NCBI RefSeq assembly: GCF_048128805.1
Contig: NC_136020.1
Coordinates: 10,319,153-10,383,152, forward strand
DNA: 64,000 nt
Direction: 5' to 3'
DNA from: Centroberyx gerrardi
Taxonomy: Eukaryota; Chordata; Actinopteri; Beryciformes; Berycidae
A program made the translations under genes and the position numbers. Positions within the stretch are counted from its first letter, which is position 1; every line of letters starts with the position of its first letter. This document shows, piece after piece, positions 11,101 through 20,529 of this stretch. A model generated the notes under the pieces. It made no database searches, was not told where the DNA came from, and saw nothing but the letters and a program-made list of their open reading frames with translations.

Positions 11101-12602
11101 GGGCTGTTTTTGCAATGAGGCTCATTTGCATAGAAAGGGGCCAATTTTGCGCCAAATGTATGCATATTACCTAATTTAAATACGTGCAAATAGCACAGGA
11201 GCACCGAGACGCTATTTGCGTGGCAGCGCAGTTAGCGGTGCATTTCACCCTTTGCGAGTGCTTTGTGAATTACACGGTTTCTTTTTGTCTTATTTGCACA
11301 GGTTTAGCGTCAGCAAAAGCCGCGCAATCCTTTTGTGAATTCGCCCCTCAGTGTGTATCACTACAGGCACATGGAGGGCAGGAGCACATATTGTACGCTA
11401 TTCTCCTAGACATGTAAGCAACCACGTTCTAACTAAATACACTAAGTATACTAAGTATGCATGTGTGTGTCTCTATGTGTGTGTTTGTAGGTGGTGTACT
11501 TCACAGCTACATTCCCCTACCTGATGCTGTTCATCCTGTTTATCCGTGGGGTGACCCTCCCAGGGGCGGCGGAGGGCCTGAAGTATTACCTCATGCCCGA
11601 CCTCGAAAAGATTACTGATCCCGGTGTAAGACCTCGCTGTCGCAATCTGCTGATTTCACAACAATGTTTAGTTTAGTCAGAAATAGGACATTACAATCAC
11701 AATGCACAGCACACCCGTTTTGCCGCTGTTTCAAACTCCTGGATGAAGTTGTGCAACTCAATATGCATTTCCAAAGTAAACACATGCAGAAAGAGTTTAT
11801 GTTCTGTCATTTGAAATGCAGTTCACAATTTTGGCCTCAACCAGAACGCCGTATCTCGCTTTCTCTCACGGAACTTGTGTCTTTAGTAGATTCCTCTCTG
11901 TTCTGACAGGATAAATACAGTCCTGTTCTTCTCTTCCACCCCCCACCTCCCCACCCCCTCCTTTTCTCTGCCTTCACTCCACATCTCCAGTCCCAAGACG
12001 GAAGTGAGGTCTTAACAAGAAAAACAAACCAAGAACCTTTTCAGTAAGACGTTTATCAAAGAAAGCTTCCCCCCTTGAGTATACGCTAACATCAACACAC
12101 AGTAATAAAAAACAGCTCTCTCCGTGGGGGATTTTTAACACATTGTGAAGGGTATATTGCCCTTACAAAAATTCCAGGTCTGTAACTTTTGCTTTGCAGC
12201 TGAAACTGAATTCAGCACTCTACTACCATTGCAAATTAGATGATAATCTAATGAGAAGTTATCGAATTTTAAGCACATAAAAAGCAAAGCAGCAAGAACA
12301 GCGGCCTCCATAAGGCGATATTTAAAATGAACTGAAGCAGTTGACACACCATAAGCACAGTATATTAAAATTCATACAGCAGACCTGTTACTGTCGACTT
12401 ATTCACTTAGCATAATGATGTAATTTCCAGACTGAATAGGCTGCTGAAAAAGCAGAGGGCGAATTCTGGATGTGTTGCCAGGCAATGGCACAATGACAGC
12501 ATCTGTTGCAGCTAGCAACAACTGCTTAACAAAAGAGACTTTCTCCAGCTAAATGGATAGTCTCTTCCCCTCTCTCTCTCTCTCTCTCTCTCTCCCTCTC
12601 TC

Positions 12603-12654
<52 letters not shown>

Positions 12655-14284
12655 CCTCTTGACAGTTCAGTAGTGTGACTTCACAGCTTCAAGGGTCAAA
12701 TGTCATCACTGAAAGGTTAAGCCTCATAACTCCTCTTGTGGGGTCACTTCCTCTTCCTGTTTACAAGACTTAGAATCCGAGTGTGTGTGTGTGTGTGTGT
12801 GTGTGCATGGTTGTGCCCATACATTTGCATGGGTGTCATAATACAGTATGCATACACATTTTTATTCTCCACACCGACAAAGCACAATGGCGTAGAGTTT
12901 CTACCCAAGAAATATCGAGATTTATCTGGGTCGATGTTGTACACTCAGAGAAGCCCCCTTGACATTCATGTTAAGAGTTATTTTTTTCCTGCTCTCTCTC
13001 TCTCTCTCTTTCTCTCAGTCTTCATCTATTTGACTGGATTCCCTTGTGACTATCTCATTTCAAACAGCTCCTTCACAGAGGATGCGCTGGGGTTTTCACC
13101 TCCTTACTAGCCTAAATAGAATACTTACCCAAAGCCAATCTTTTGAAGAGCAGGGAACATGCTTGTGCTTTTTCAATCATCTCAATTGCGGTATATCATT
13201 GTCTCACATCTGGCTGTTAGTTAGAAGGCGAATTCTGGAACTGTATAGAGATGTGTTGTATCTTCGGACAAAGAACTAGTCATACAGCTCTAAACCATCT
13301 TGAGAATCCAGGTGCATACTCATGGGTGTGAAAATATCACAGCTGAAATTTTTTGCCAGAAACACAGGGAATCTATGGGAATCTCATTTGCTGAGCAACT
13401 TTGGAAGCAGGTGAAAGCAGTTACGGGTCAGAGTGCAGGGTTATGCAAGGCCAGATGCTGTTGAAAACAGATCTGGTTCAAATGCGTGCTTCAGCTGCAA
13501 AGGAAATCTTAATTGGGTTCTGGTCTGGATCTGGAGTCTGTTTTATGTGGGAGTGTGTGCGCTTTTGTCCATGTGTCAGTGTGCGTCTGTGAGCTTGTAT
13601 GCAGTACAGCAGAGATGGCTTGGGACCACTTTCATCAAAATAAAATGCCAATGCATGCTTGTAAGGATATAACAGTTTCCTCTTTGTCCCGTGTTAGATG
13701 TGAGGGTTCCTTTGCTATAGACTGAGGCCCCGAGGCTGGGAATAACTGGATCCCAACATGTGGATTAGGGGCCAGTATATTGGCTTGGAGCCTAACAGAC
13801 TTTATCTTATAGTGAGTGAGACTCACAACTCTGTGGTGCTCCTAATGTTAACCAGATGCTGTCATGACAAGGGCCTGCAGACAGGCACATTCACACAAAC
13901 AAACCCCACCACCTACATGCACGCACACACACACACACGCACGCACGTACACACACATACACACATTCATAAACATGCATGCAGTTGTGAACACAATGAC
14001 ACACAGATACAAAAAATAAACGGGAAGATAGACACAAATAACAGTGCAAATATGCATGTACATGTTCACACACTCAAACACACACACACGCTGAAATTGG
14101 ATCATTATTGATGTTGGTATAAAGCAAAGCTGTTTGTTATTGTACAGTTGTAGTTAATCGTGTTGACCTGACTAAAGGGTTTTTATTGCCCTGCAAGGGA
14201 AGGAGTTGATGGGAACCATATGCTCTTGGTTCTTTCGACACTGTGAAATTTAAAGGTTCTAAATGCCTCATATGTAGCTATTAA

Positions 14285-14362
<78 letters not shown>

Positions 14363-14481
14363 GGTATGGTGTGATGCAGGAACCCAGGTGTTCTTCTCCT
14401 ATGCTGTGTGTCAGGGAGTACTAACGGCTCTGGGGAGCTACAACAAATACAACAACAACTGCTACAAGTCAGTGTCCTTGT

Positions 14482-14522
<41 letters not shown>

Positions 14523-17500
14523 TCTAGTTACCTCGTCTTGCTCTGCTCTCTATCATTACTTTCACAATTATACAGCGATCTGTTCTTTGCCAGTCCATGG
14601 TTCTGTTGTTGTTGTATTGTAGGGATTGTTTGGCGCTCTGCTGTCTGAACAGCGCCACCAGTATCTTCGCTGGCTTCACTGTGTTCTCTGTACTGGGATT
14701 CATGGCTCATGAACTGGGCGTAGACATAACCGAGGTTGCCGTGTCTGGTGAGCACATTCCTCACTCTCTATCTTTCAGCGCCTGTGCATCCTTTATTTGT
14801 CTCTTTTCACTGTCAGCTGCACGTTGTAAATTTTGGCACTAAAGTATCTCAAATTAATTGCTGTATTTATTTGTGATGCATTGTGGCCTCAATGTGGACA
14901 CCATACAATTACAACAGCCACTAATGTCCACAAGATGGCATCTTATGTTCAGATACAGCTAATAAATATTTTTTTACATGAGTGTCTCCACTTTTACAGT
15001 CATGGTGGCCAGTGTTGATGCTTAGGTTAGAAAAGAGGGATGTCCACCTTCTACAGTTTTGATTCCTTCATCTTGACAAATGGAGATTTTGGGCACAGAC
15101 TATGTTATACAAGTGAATCAAATTCTAGTATATCTGTGTCAAATGATTGTGAATCCCTACACTTGCAGAGTGCAGCACAGTAGCATCAATTGGTGTGTAT
15201 ACCTGATGTGTTGTATGTTATGCCGTAAATGTATGTTTTTTGTGTTGGTGTTGGTCTATGTGGGACAATAAACAGCTATTCTATTCTATTCTATTCTATT
15301 CTATTCTATTCTATTCTATTCATGTATTTCTACATACAGGTCCTGGTCTGGCCTTCATAGCCTATCCTAAGGCTCTGTCATTGCTGCCTGGCTCTTCTTT
15401 CTGGGCTGTGCTCTTCTTCCTCATGATTCTCTTCCTGGGCCTGGACAGTCAGGTATTGCAATGCTCCATGAAGTTGTGTGTGTGTGCTTTATGTGTGAAT
15501 TGGTTGTTAGGTGTCAATGTGGAGGCAAGGTGTGTATGTGTTTTTGTGTTGTGAATCTGTGTATATAGTTTGAAAAAAATTCATGTGTGTATCAGCTTCA
15601 ATATGTTCTCTTGCTTTACGGCATGTGAACTGCAAATGCATGCTAATCTTTTTGTTTCCCCCTTCCTTCCTGCAGTTTGTGTGTGTGGAGAGCCTGGCCA
15701 CAGCCATCACGGACATGTTCCCACGCTACCTGAGGAGGCCGGGCGGGAGAGAGATACTGGTCCTGGTCATCGCCGTGGTCTGCTTCCTGCTGGGGCTGCC
15801 GCTCATCACTGAGGTAAACAGCTGGAAGCGTAAAGGGAGTTTTGGGGGAAAAAGCCTCAGAGGGGAGTAAAGATGAGATTATCACAAGAGCCACAGATTT
15901 GTTCATATTTAAGAAAGGGGGATGGCGAACAGTTAAAGTGTCCGTAATTAAATTATACAAGGAATTAAGGGGTTTTATTTCATGATTTATGTCAAAAATG
16001 GGAATGCCATACCCTCTCACCCTTGCTTGCCCAGAGTCACAGGCAATTGCAAAATAAGAAGCAAAGGGATGTAGAGGGTAAGTTAGAAAAAGACAGCATG
16101 ACTAAACCTCTTTCTGTCCACCTCGACTGTTTTTCTACCTCTCTCTTCCTCTGCCCATGTTTCAGGGAGGGATAGTCCTCTTTCAACTGATCGACAACTA
16201 TGGTCCCAGTGGAATCAGTCTGCTGTTCATAGCCTGTTTCGAGTGTGTCGTCATTGCCTGGGTGTATGGTAGGTTATGTCGCTGGCCGTTACCACTGCGC
16301 TATACATGCCGCTTTTTACTGTATGCACCGCATGCAGCAGTGACCTACTGCTGCACTGTTTCTCCACCCCAGAATCATTTTGTAACCCTCAATTATTTTT
16401 AGAAAGTCAAAATTTTAATAAAAATAGGCTGAGGACAGATGCAGGAGATAGGCATGATGGTGACTTCTATGATAACTTTAACTGTATGGAATATCTAATT
16501 GTTATCTGTACAATATCTATGTGAAAAGCAGCTTTTCATATCTTTGAAGTCACACTGTGTTCACTCTGTATGTTTTCCTGACAGCAGCACTTGTTTCATA
16601 GAGTATAATGAACTTATCTTTATCATCTTATCTATAAAAACCAGCTCTGCACGAAACGCTTTGAGATTCACATTCATTTTATTTTTATCCAGAGTAACAT
16701 TTGAATGTATAAACGGCTCCACCTAAAAAAACAAGAAAAATAAAAAGAGCACTTTGATTAGAGTGAAGCAATAATAGAGGTCAGAGGTCATCATTAGAAA
16801 CTAATTTTTAGTTTTCATCTTTACTCATCAAAAAGCAACTCTCTTCATTTTCTTTGACTTCTATGCAGCTTTTCAGTTTTGATACTTCTTATTTAGTGCT
16901 CATTGTTTTCTTTGGTCACTTTTCTGTTTCTTGTTTCATCAAAACACTTGACATACTTCAGGGACTCCAACAGAGAAATGGTCATGAATGGGGATTTAGC
17001 CGGGACATCAGATGTCCCAGTTTAGCTCTCGAAAGAGATTGAGACCCTCACCACAGGAGAATTTATTGTCTCAGACAGCACCCCTCACGGAACAGAGGCC
17101 TGTCTCTGGTGTGTGGAATTGGGGTTTTTAGAGGTTTATCACAGACCAGAGGGATGAATCCCCCCCTACTGGTCCTCCAAAGCCACTAGCAGCACTTCTA
17201 ATCTCCAGTCTGAGATCTGGACCAGGCCAAACCTGCCTTACTCCAAACACAAACAGTGTGATGCAGAGGATGGGTGCTGGCTTTAGACTTCCTTTTTATA
17301 TCCCTTCATCTCCCTTTTCCTTCCTTTTTTCCCCATACACGTTTATAGCCTTTTCTATAGGTTGTCTCCTCTCCTGTCACCACCAATTCCCCCTTCATTA
17401 TCAGAGATATTACAGACCAAATTATTTTGGCGGAGACTACCTGTGTTCTGCTCATCTTTCTCTTCATTCTGGTTATCATCTCTCAGAGAGTCAGCACTGT

Positions 17501-19970
17501 ATTGATATTGGAAATTCTTCACTTGCAGCCGCATATTCATTGGAAGTGCTCTCACCAACACAGTGATCATGCATATGCTCAATTTCTGTGACGGGCTCTG
17601 ACTCTGAGAGTTGCATTTCCATTTCCAGAAGTGCTTGCTCTTCAGGAGTAGAGTTCAGCCACGCACTCTGCCTATCTTCCTCTGCAAAGTGAGGCTCTGT
17701 CAGATATTGATCAGTTTCTGGAGCTGCCTCCTCTTTCCAAGATGAGTTGTTTGGCCATTCGTTCTGCCTCTCTGCCTCTCCAGAGTGAGCCTGTGGATCC
17801 TGTACTGTGTCTGGAGATACTTCCACACGCAAATTTTAATTTTGCCCACTCATTCCCTCTCTCATCCTGGATGTAGTGAGTCTCTGGATTTATTTCCATC
17901 TTAGGAGCTGCCTCTGCTTCCCCAAATGGGTTTGGAAACTCATTCTGCCACGCTGCGTTGAAATATCGTCTGTTGATTCCAACAAAGGATCCAATGCGAC
18001 TCTCTCCTCTTGTGAAAATTAAAACGTCTTTATTAATAGGGCTACAATACAAATTTAAAAAACGCACCAAGGCGTTCTGGCATAGCTTTTTAAATTTGTA
18101 CAGTAGCCCTATTAATAAAGGCTTTTTAATTTCGCCTTGGATCCTTTGTTGGAATCAACAGACGATATTTCAACACCACTAGATGCTGCATCACAAAGCT
18201 AAGGCTTCCACATCTCAACGTGTTTTCAGTCAGGGGCCCCATGTGTTTGAGAGCGTTCCCTATAAAAATAGGACAATTGTGTTCCCTTTGATTGACGAAC
18301 AACTTCTGGGCATGACGTTGCAGGTGCCGACCGTTTCTATGACAACATTGAGGACATGATAGGGTACCAGCCATTCCCTGTGCTGAAGTACTGCTGGCTA
18401 TTCGTGACGCCGCTCATCTGCGGGGTGAGCTGCACACACCTGGGTCACATCCTTCTTTCTTCATTCATCTCCTTTGTGTCTCTTTCCTCTGTCCCTCTTT
18501 CACCACACTATTGCTCTCTGTCTTAATTTCTATTTTTTCTCTCATCCTTTCATTTGTATTCCTCATTTTCTACCTTATATTAGTTGTATATCAGTTAAAC
18601 TATAAATGCTGCCCCCTCACCACCCTTCCTCTTCCCTTCTTTCTGTTTCTCTCCCTCCTGGCCTTTTGACTTTGCTGAGTGTTGCAGATATTCCATTCTG
18701 CCACATCAGTAATTATATGCTTGAGCTAAGATATGGGAGAGGAATGAAGCCGACTCTACCTGAAAACATGTACTTCTGCTCTGTTTCAAGACACACTTCA
18801 GTGCAGCCATGGTTCATACAAGAGCCAAAAATAGCCGTAGTAATTTAGAATTAGAGTCAGTGAGTCAGTGAATTGCCTCAACCAGTGAAGTTGGAAGGAG
18901 GTTGTGTTTTTACCCGTCTGTTTGGAAAGATAACTCAGAAAGTAATAAATGGATTTGGATGAAATGTGGTAGACAGATAGCTCTTGGCCCAGTTGATTTT
19001 GGTAATGATCCGGGTCTGGGATTTCCACTATTAAGACTATTTTCATTTTTTTGCCATTTTTTTGCCTATTATGCTGCGTTCAAGTGCTGGCAGGAATATC
19101 CAACATCCGGGACTTCCAAAAAGCATCGCATTCACGTGTTATTTTCTCTGAAAATCAAAACCAGATTACAAACGATAAATAAACATAAACCTTTGCTGAG
19201 ACTGCAGCTTTGTAGGTTGGAGAATTGTTCAGAGTTGGTGAATATTTGCAATTTAAGTGGCTTCTAGTTACCAATGGGTTCTTCACCTCTCTATGCAAGT
19301 GTGCCTTGACACAGAGAAGAAGTTGATTTTATTCAGGTAAAGTCAGCTCCATTCATCTCCTCTACACCTTTTCTTAGTGCTGCTTGGCAATTTGAAGAGT
19401 TTTCATTCTTTTCTTTGTATTGGTTGTTAAATGACTTTTTTTTCTACACACAAAGCACACCAGTACTCTTGCTTCACAACATAGGCCTGACTTGACCTTT
19501 CCTTCCCCCTAGCTCACACTGGTGTATGACCTGACGCGCAGAGGAGGCCCTATAGCTGTGTATGACTACCTACCTGGGTCCTGGGCTTCCGGGATGGCCG
19601 CTCTACTCATCCTAACCCCGCTGATCTGCATCCCAGCATATGTTCTGGTCTCACTGTATCGGGTGGGTGGACTTCAATCCAGATGATGTTGTAATAGAAA
19701 TTATGCAATTGTTGATGTGACCTAAATCTCATTCTTTCTTCTTGTCTATGTGTGTGTGTTTCATAACAGTATCTTTAATTGTACTGTGCCCAATTCTCTC
19801 AGTATCCCAACCAGATGACTACACCATCCAGTGATCTGCGTCAGGCTCAGCCACACAAGCCAGTGCTCACCCTGTGCAGCCACGTCATCTTCAGGGCACA
19901 GGAGAAGCCACCCAGGCCGGCCGGCGAGAGGCACGAGAAGCTGATGATGGAGGAGGCGAGCGGAGTCTGA
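4535..19970 (+). CDS. slc6a12/slc6a13-like: SLC6 Na+/Cl- dependent betaine/GABA-type transporter (635 aa, 15 exons)
   Basis: Fifteen exons join in frame to 635 codons plus stop: 4535-4724, 5734-5868, 6622-6762, 7056-7176, 7935-7988, 8988-9117, 11491-11625, 14364-14467, 14623-14747, 15340-15452, 15676-15813, 16166-16268, 18324-18424, 19513-19662, 19803-19970. The product is a 12-TM plasma-membrane symporter that takes up GABA, betaine or a related substrate with Na+ and Cl-. TM1 reads [20 protein letters not shown] (E44), typical of BGT1/GAT2/GAT3 rather than GAT-1. TM6 has Gln319 ([14 protein letters not shown]), which I recall as characteristic of BGT1. TM8 keeps LGLDSQ. The EL2 cysteine pair (C..WWNTDMC) and several N-glycosylation sequons are present. 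EL2 is unusually long, TM10 is altered (IDNYGPSG) and TM11-12 is six residues short. An in-frame ATG at 4439 would add 32 low-complexity residues. The exact orthologue (slc6a12, slc6a13 or a fish-specific paralogue) is undecided. Confidence 0.9.
5734..5868 (+). CDS. slc6a12/slc6a13-like: slc6a12/13-like exon 2: TM2
   Basis: Residues 64-108: [20 protein letters not shown], then [20 protein letters not shown]. Acceptor ttcgcag, donor GAGG|gtaaaa. The usual Ala after the TM1 glycines is Val here. Confidence 0.93.
6622..6762 (+). CDS. slc6a12/slc6a13-like: slc6a12/13-like exon 3: TM3
   Basis: Residues 109-155. It carries the substrate-site tyrosine pair in [16 protein letters not shown] and the first EL2 cysteine ([10 protein letters not shown]). 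Acceptor cccgcag, donor ACTG|gtgagg. Confidence 0.93.
7056..7176 (+). CDS. slc6a12/slc6a13-like: slc6a12/13-like exon 4: expanded EL2
   Basis: Residues 156-195. It begins with the second EL2 cysteine ([10 protein letters not shown]) and includes sequons NWS and NNST. A YSADYTD stretch follows. This loop is clearly longer than in the GABA/betaine transporters I can recall. Confidence 0.88.
7935..7988 (+). CDS. slc6a12/slc6a13-like: slc6a12/13-like exon 5: 54-bp EL2 exon
   Basis: Residues 196-213, [18 protein letters not shown]. It adds a NET sequon and then the conserved SPxxEFW motif. Acceptor tctccag, donor GGCT|gtgaga. Both ends are phase 2, so skipping it would keep the frame. Confidence 0.88.
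7991..8218. repeat. Tandem duplicated (CA)n / CCCTAA-like / (CT)n block
   Basis: Two copies of a unit of about 98 bp (anchor motif AACAGACAACGCAACAATC at about 8051 and 8149) combine (CA)n, telomere-like CCCTAAC/GCTAACC and (CT)n tracts. The block starts only a few bases after the exon 5 donor. Confidence 0.85.
8988..9117 (+). CDS. slc6a12/slc6a13-like: slc6a12/13-like exon 6: TM4
   Basis: Residues 214-257. [18 protein letters not shown] followed by [11 protein letters not shown] is almost identical to BGT1/GAT2. Acceptor ccctcag, donor AAG|gtgagt. Confidence 0.94.
9939..10322 (+). pseudogene. Transposon Myb/SANT-like DNA-binding ORF
   Basis: The ORF opens with ATG 9939 ([20 protein letters not shown]) and continues to [18 protein letters not shown], the shape of the trihelix Myb/SANT-like protein encoded by Harbinger transposons. 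Homology-like sequence stops near 10170. The remaining codons to the stop at 10320 look like read-through of non-coding DNA, so the protein is probably truncated. Confidence 0.6.
10300..10520 (+). mobile_element. RTE-type LINE 3' fragment nested in Harbinger element
   Basis: The block runs from '...GGGTTCTTCCTTGGCCCATGC' through 'TTTCCGTAATCCTGCTGACAG' to 'CCTCCTTGGCGGAGGTAA', a 3'-UTR pattern I recognise from RTE-like retrotransposons abundant in fish. A different LINE-type tail with ATTCTG repeats follows at about 10706-10727. Confidence 0.6.
11491..11625 (+). CDS. slc6a12/slc6a13-like: slc6a12/13-like exon 7: TM5
   Basis: Residues 258-302: [20 protein letters not shown], then [20 protein letters not shown]. 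Acceptor tttgtag, donor GGT|gtaaga. Phase 0 on both sides. Confidence 0.94.
11626..14363. other. slc6a12/13-like intron 7, simple repeats only
   Basis: No exon or transposon is recognised. Notable content is a (CT)n tract at 12570-12649, a (GT)12 run at 12781-12804, CA-rich DNA at about 13918-14092 and the long (CT)n run that ends at the exon 8 acceptor. Confidence 0.6.
14289..14361. repeat. (CT)36 microsatellite forming the exon 8 polypyrimidine tract
   Basis: An uninterrupted TC run of about 73 bp ends directly in the cag acceptor of exon 8. Confidence 0.97.
14364..14467 (+). CDS. slc6a12/slc6a13-like: slc6a12/13-like exon 8: TM6
   Basis: Residues 303-336, [20 protein letters not shown] onward. 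Q319 is at the position that separates BGT1 (Gln) from GAT2/GAT3 (Leu), from my recollection of those sequences. Donor ACAA|gtcagt. Confidence 0.94.
14482..14519. repeat. (CA)n microsatellite just after exon 8
   Basis: A pure CA run starts about 14 bp into intron 8, so exon 8 sits between a (CT)n and a (CA)n tract. Confidence 0.97.
14623..14747 (+). CDS. slc6a12/slc6a13-like: slc6a12/13-like exon 9: TM7
   Basis: Residues 337-378: [20 protein letters not shown] followed by [20 protein letters not shown]. Acceptor ttgtag, donor TCTG|gtgagc. Confidence 0.94.
15276..15320. repeat. (CTATT)n microsatellite with LINE-like tail
   Basis: Nine tandem CTATT units follow GTGGGACAATAAA, the look of a retrotransposon 3' tail. 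They sit 20 bp upstream of exon 10. Confidence 0.85.
15340..15452 (+). CDS. slc6a12/slc6a13-like: slc6a12/13-like exon 10: TM8 first part
   Basis: Residues 379-416, from [16 protein letters not shown] to FLGLDSQ. The Asp-Ser pair is the Na2-site equivalent of GAT-1 D395/S396. Donor CAG|gtattg. Confidence 0.94.
15676..15813 (+). CDS. slc6a12/slc6a13-like: slc6a12/13-like exon 11: TM8 end to TM9
   Basis: Residues 417-462, [20 protein letters not shown], then the TM9 segment [20 protein letters not shown]. Acceptor cctgcag, donor GAG|gtaaac. Confidence 0.94.
16166..16268 (+). CDS. slc6a12/slc6a13-like: slc6a12/13-like exon 12: divergent TM10
   Basis: Residues 463-496, [20 protein letters not shown] onward. 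The gate aspartate D472 (GAT-1 D451 equivalent) is kept, but the family pattern FDYYxxSG is changed to IDNYGPSG. Acceptor tttcag, donor TATG|gtaggt. Confidence 0.92.
17540..17955 (-). repeat. Minisatellite-like repeat (~90-96 bp period) with minus-strand reading frame
   Basis: About four diverged units follow one another, with anchors near 17659, 17754, 17845 and 17935. On the minus strand they read as units of about 32 residues, each opening with an x-N-x-W or W-x-N motif (for example [19 protein letters not shown]) and acidic throughout. A frameshift lies in one unit. No known domain is recognised, and a coding role is not established. Confidence 0.6.
17956..18175. repeat. ~100-bp-arm inverted repeat (foldback element)
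   Basis: The left arm starts GTTGAAATATCGTCTGTTGA at 17956. The right arm is its inverse complement and ends near 18175. Both arms include CCAACAAAGGATCCAA and TATTAATAGGGCTAC. The left arm has about 15 extra bases (CTCTCTCCTCTTGTG). The centre is near 18070. It looks like a foldback DNA element or the paired ends of a deleted transposon. Confidence 0.85.
18324..18424 (+). CDS. slc6a12/slc6a13-like: slc6a12/13-like exon 13: IL5 and TM11 start
   Basis: Residues 497-530. [16 protein letters not shown] is the conserved loop of BGT1/GAT2. Acceptor gttgcag, donor GGG|gtgagc. Confidence 0.94.
18425..19512. other. slc6a12/13-like intron 13 with RTE-like fragment
   Basis: At about 18890-19030 the sequence resembles the RTE-type tail seen at 10300-10520 in a diverged form (GAAGGAGGTTGTGTTTTTAC, then 'CTTGGCCCAGTTGATTTTGG'). 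No exon is seen in the remainder. Confidence 0.45.
19513..19662 (+). CDS. slc6a12/slc6a13-like: slc6a12/13-like exon 14: short TM11-TM12
   Basis: Residues 531-580, starting [20 protein letters not shown]. It is 150 bp, against 168 bp for the matching exon of the slc6a1-like gene. The usual YTPLTYNxxYxYPWWG loop is replaced by a Gly/Pro-rich one, and the TM12 end lacks the TLKG motif. Donor CGG|gtgggt. Confidence 0.85.
19803..19970 (+). CDS. slc6a12/slc6a13-like: slc6a12/13-like exon 15: C-terminal tail and stop
   Basis: Residues 581-635 and TGA 19968-19970. The tail begins [16 protein letters not shown] and ends [10 protein letters not shown]. The acceptor is aattctctcag. A second acceptor (cataacag, exon from 19770) would give Tyr-Leu-stop. 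The TTPSxDL motif resembles GAT3-type tails, which favours the longer exon. Confidence 0.8.
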   Translation, partial: YPNQMTTPSSDLRQAQPHKPVLTLCSHVIFRAQEKPPRPAGERHEKLMMEEASGV

Positions 19971-20349
19971 CGCGTGCTGATGACACACGCAGACCTGCAA
20001 CCAATCACAGTGCTGAGATGGGCGTTTTCGCAAGACCGCCATCGACGTGTCCCAATCTGTGCCAAAGTTTTAATCATATGCAAAGTGTTAGAAATGTTTA
20101 CACCTGTTCATGAATATTCAGGGAGATCCTCTTATGTTTTTTTTTTTATCTTTGTTAGTACATTAGTCTTTACCTTCCTTCTATTTTTTATACCATGACT
20201 GGCTACTTAAGAGCTGAGGAGTGTTACCTCATACAGTATGTAAAACTCAATAATCCTGCTTACTACATTAACAAAGTTCTGCAACTGGCACATTTCAGTT
20301 ATTACCATATGTTTACCTGTGATTCTGAATTCCCATGTTCCACATTAAA
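19971..20349 (+). other. Probable 3'UTR of slc6a12/13-like gene
   Basis: Sequence after the stop is free of repeats up to an ATTAAA at 20344-20349, a possible polyadenylation signal. The next AATAAA (20705) lies inside the piggyBac remnant, so it is less likely. Confidence 0.35.
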
Positions 20350-20529
20350 TTGATCATGGAGACACATCTGTTACATTCGGTAAGTTTAATCTCATTGAAT
20401 GCAAAATTTGAATAGGATAGGGGGCGATGGATTCTGGAAAAGTTACTAAAGTTACTAAAAGTCCTGATGATGCTATCATGATCAAAAGCTCTAGCACTTG
20501 CGTGCATAGAGATGCAATTGTTTTTTTAA

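Larger units (their letters stand above)
9689..11347 (+). mobile_element. Harbinger-like DNA transposon with SANT ORF only
   Basis: The left end GGGGCGAATTCACAAA and the right end (its inverse complement, TTTGTGAATTCGCCCC) are terminal inverted repeats of about 30 bp. The element is bounded by a 3-bp duplication TCA (9686-9688 and 11348-11350), a size typical of PIF/Harbinger. It carries a Myb/SANT-like ORF but no transposase, so it is non-autonomous. LINE-derived pieces (10300-10520 and about 10640-10730) are nested inside. It lies in intron 6 of the slc6a12/13-like gene. Confidence 0.78.
16269..18323. other. slc6a12/13-like intron 12
   Basis: The left half is unremarkable AT-rich DNA. The right half holds the minisatellite-like repeat and adjoining palindrome listed separately. 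No host exon is recognised. Confidence 0.6.

Noticed and set aside
12570..12649. Regular short repeats that might suggest a CRISPR-like array
   Set aside because: They are CT dinucleotide microsatellites with no spacers; the genome is eukaryotic.
17491..18070. A host gene on the minus strand of intron 12
   Set aside because: The frames are frameshifted, run into a foldback and lack start and splice context, so it is reported as a repeat instead.
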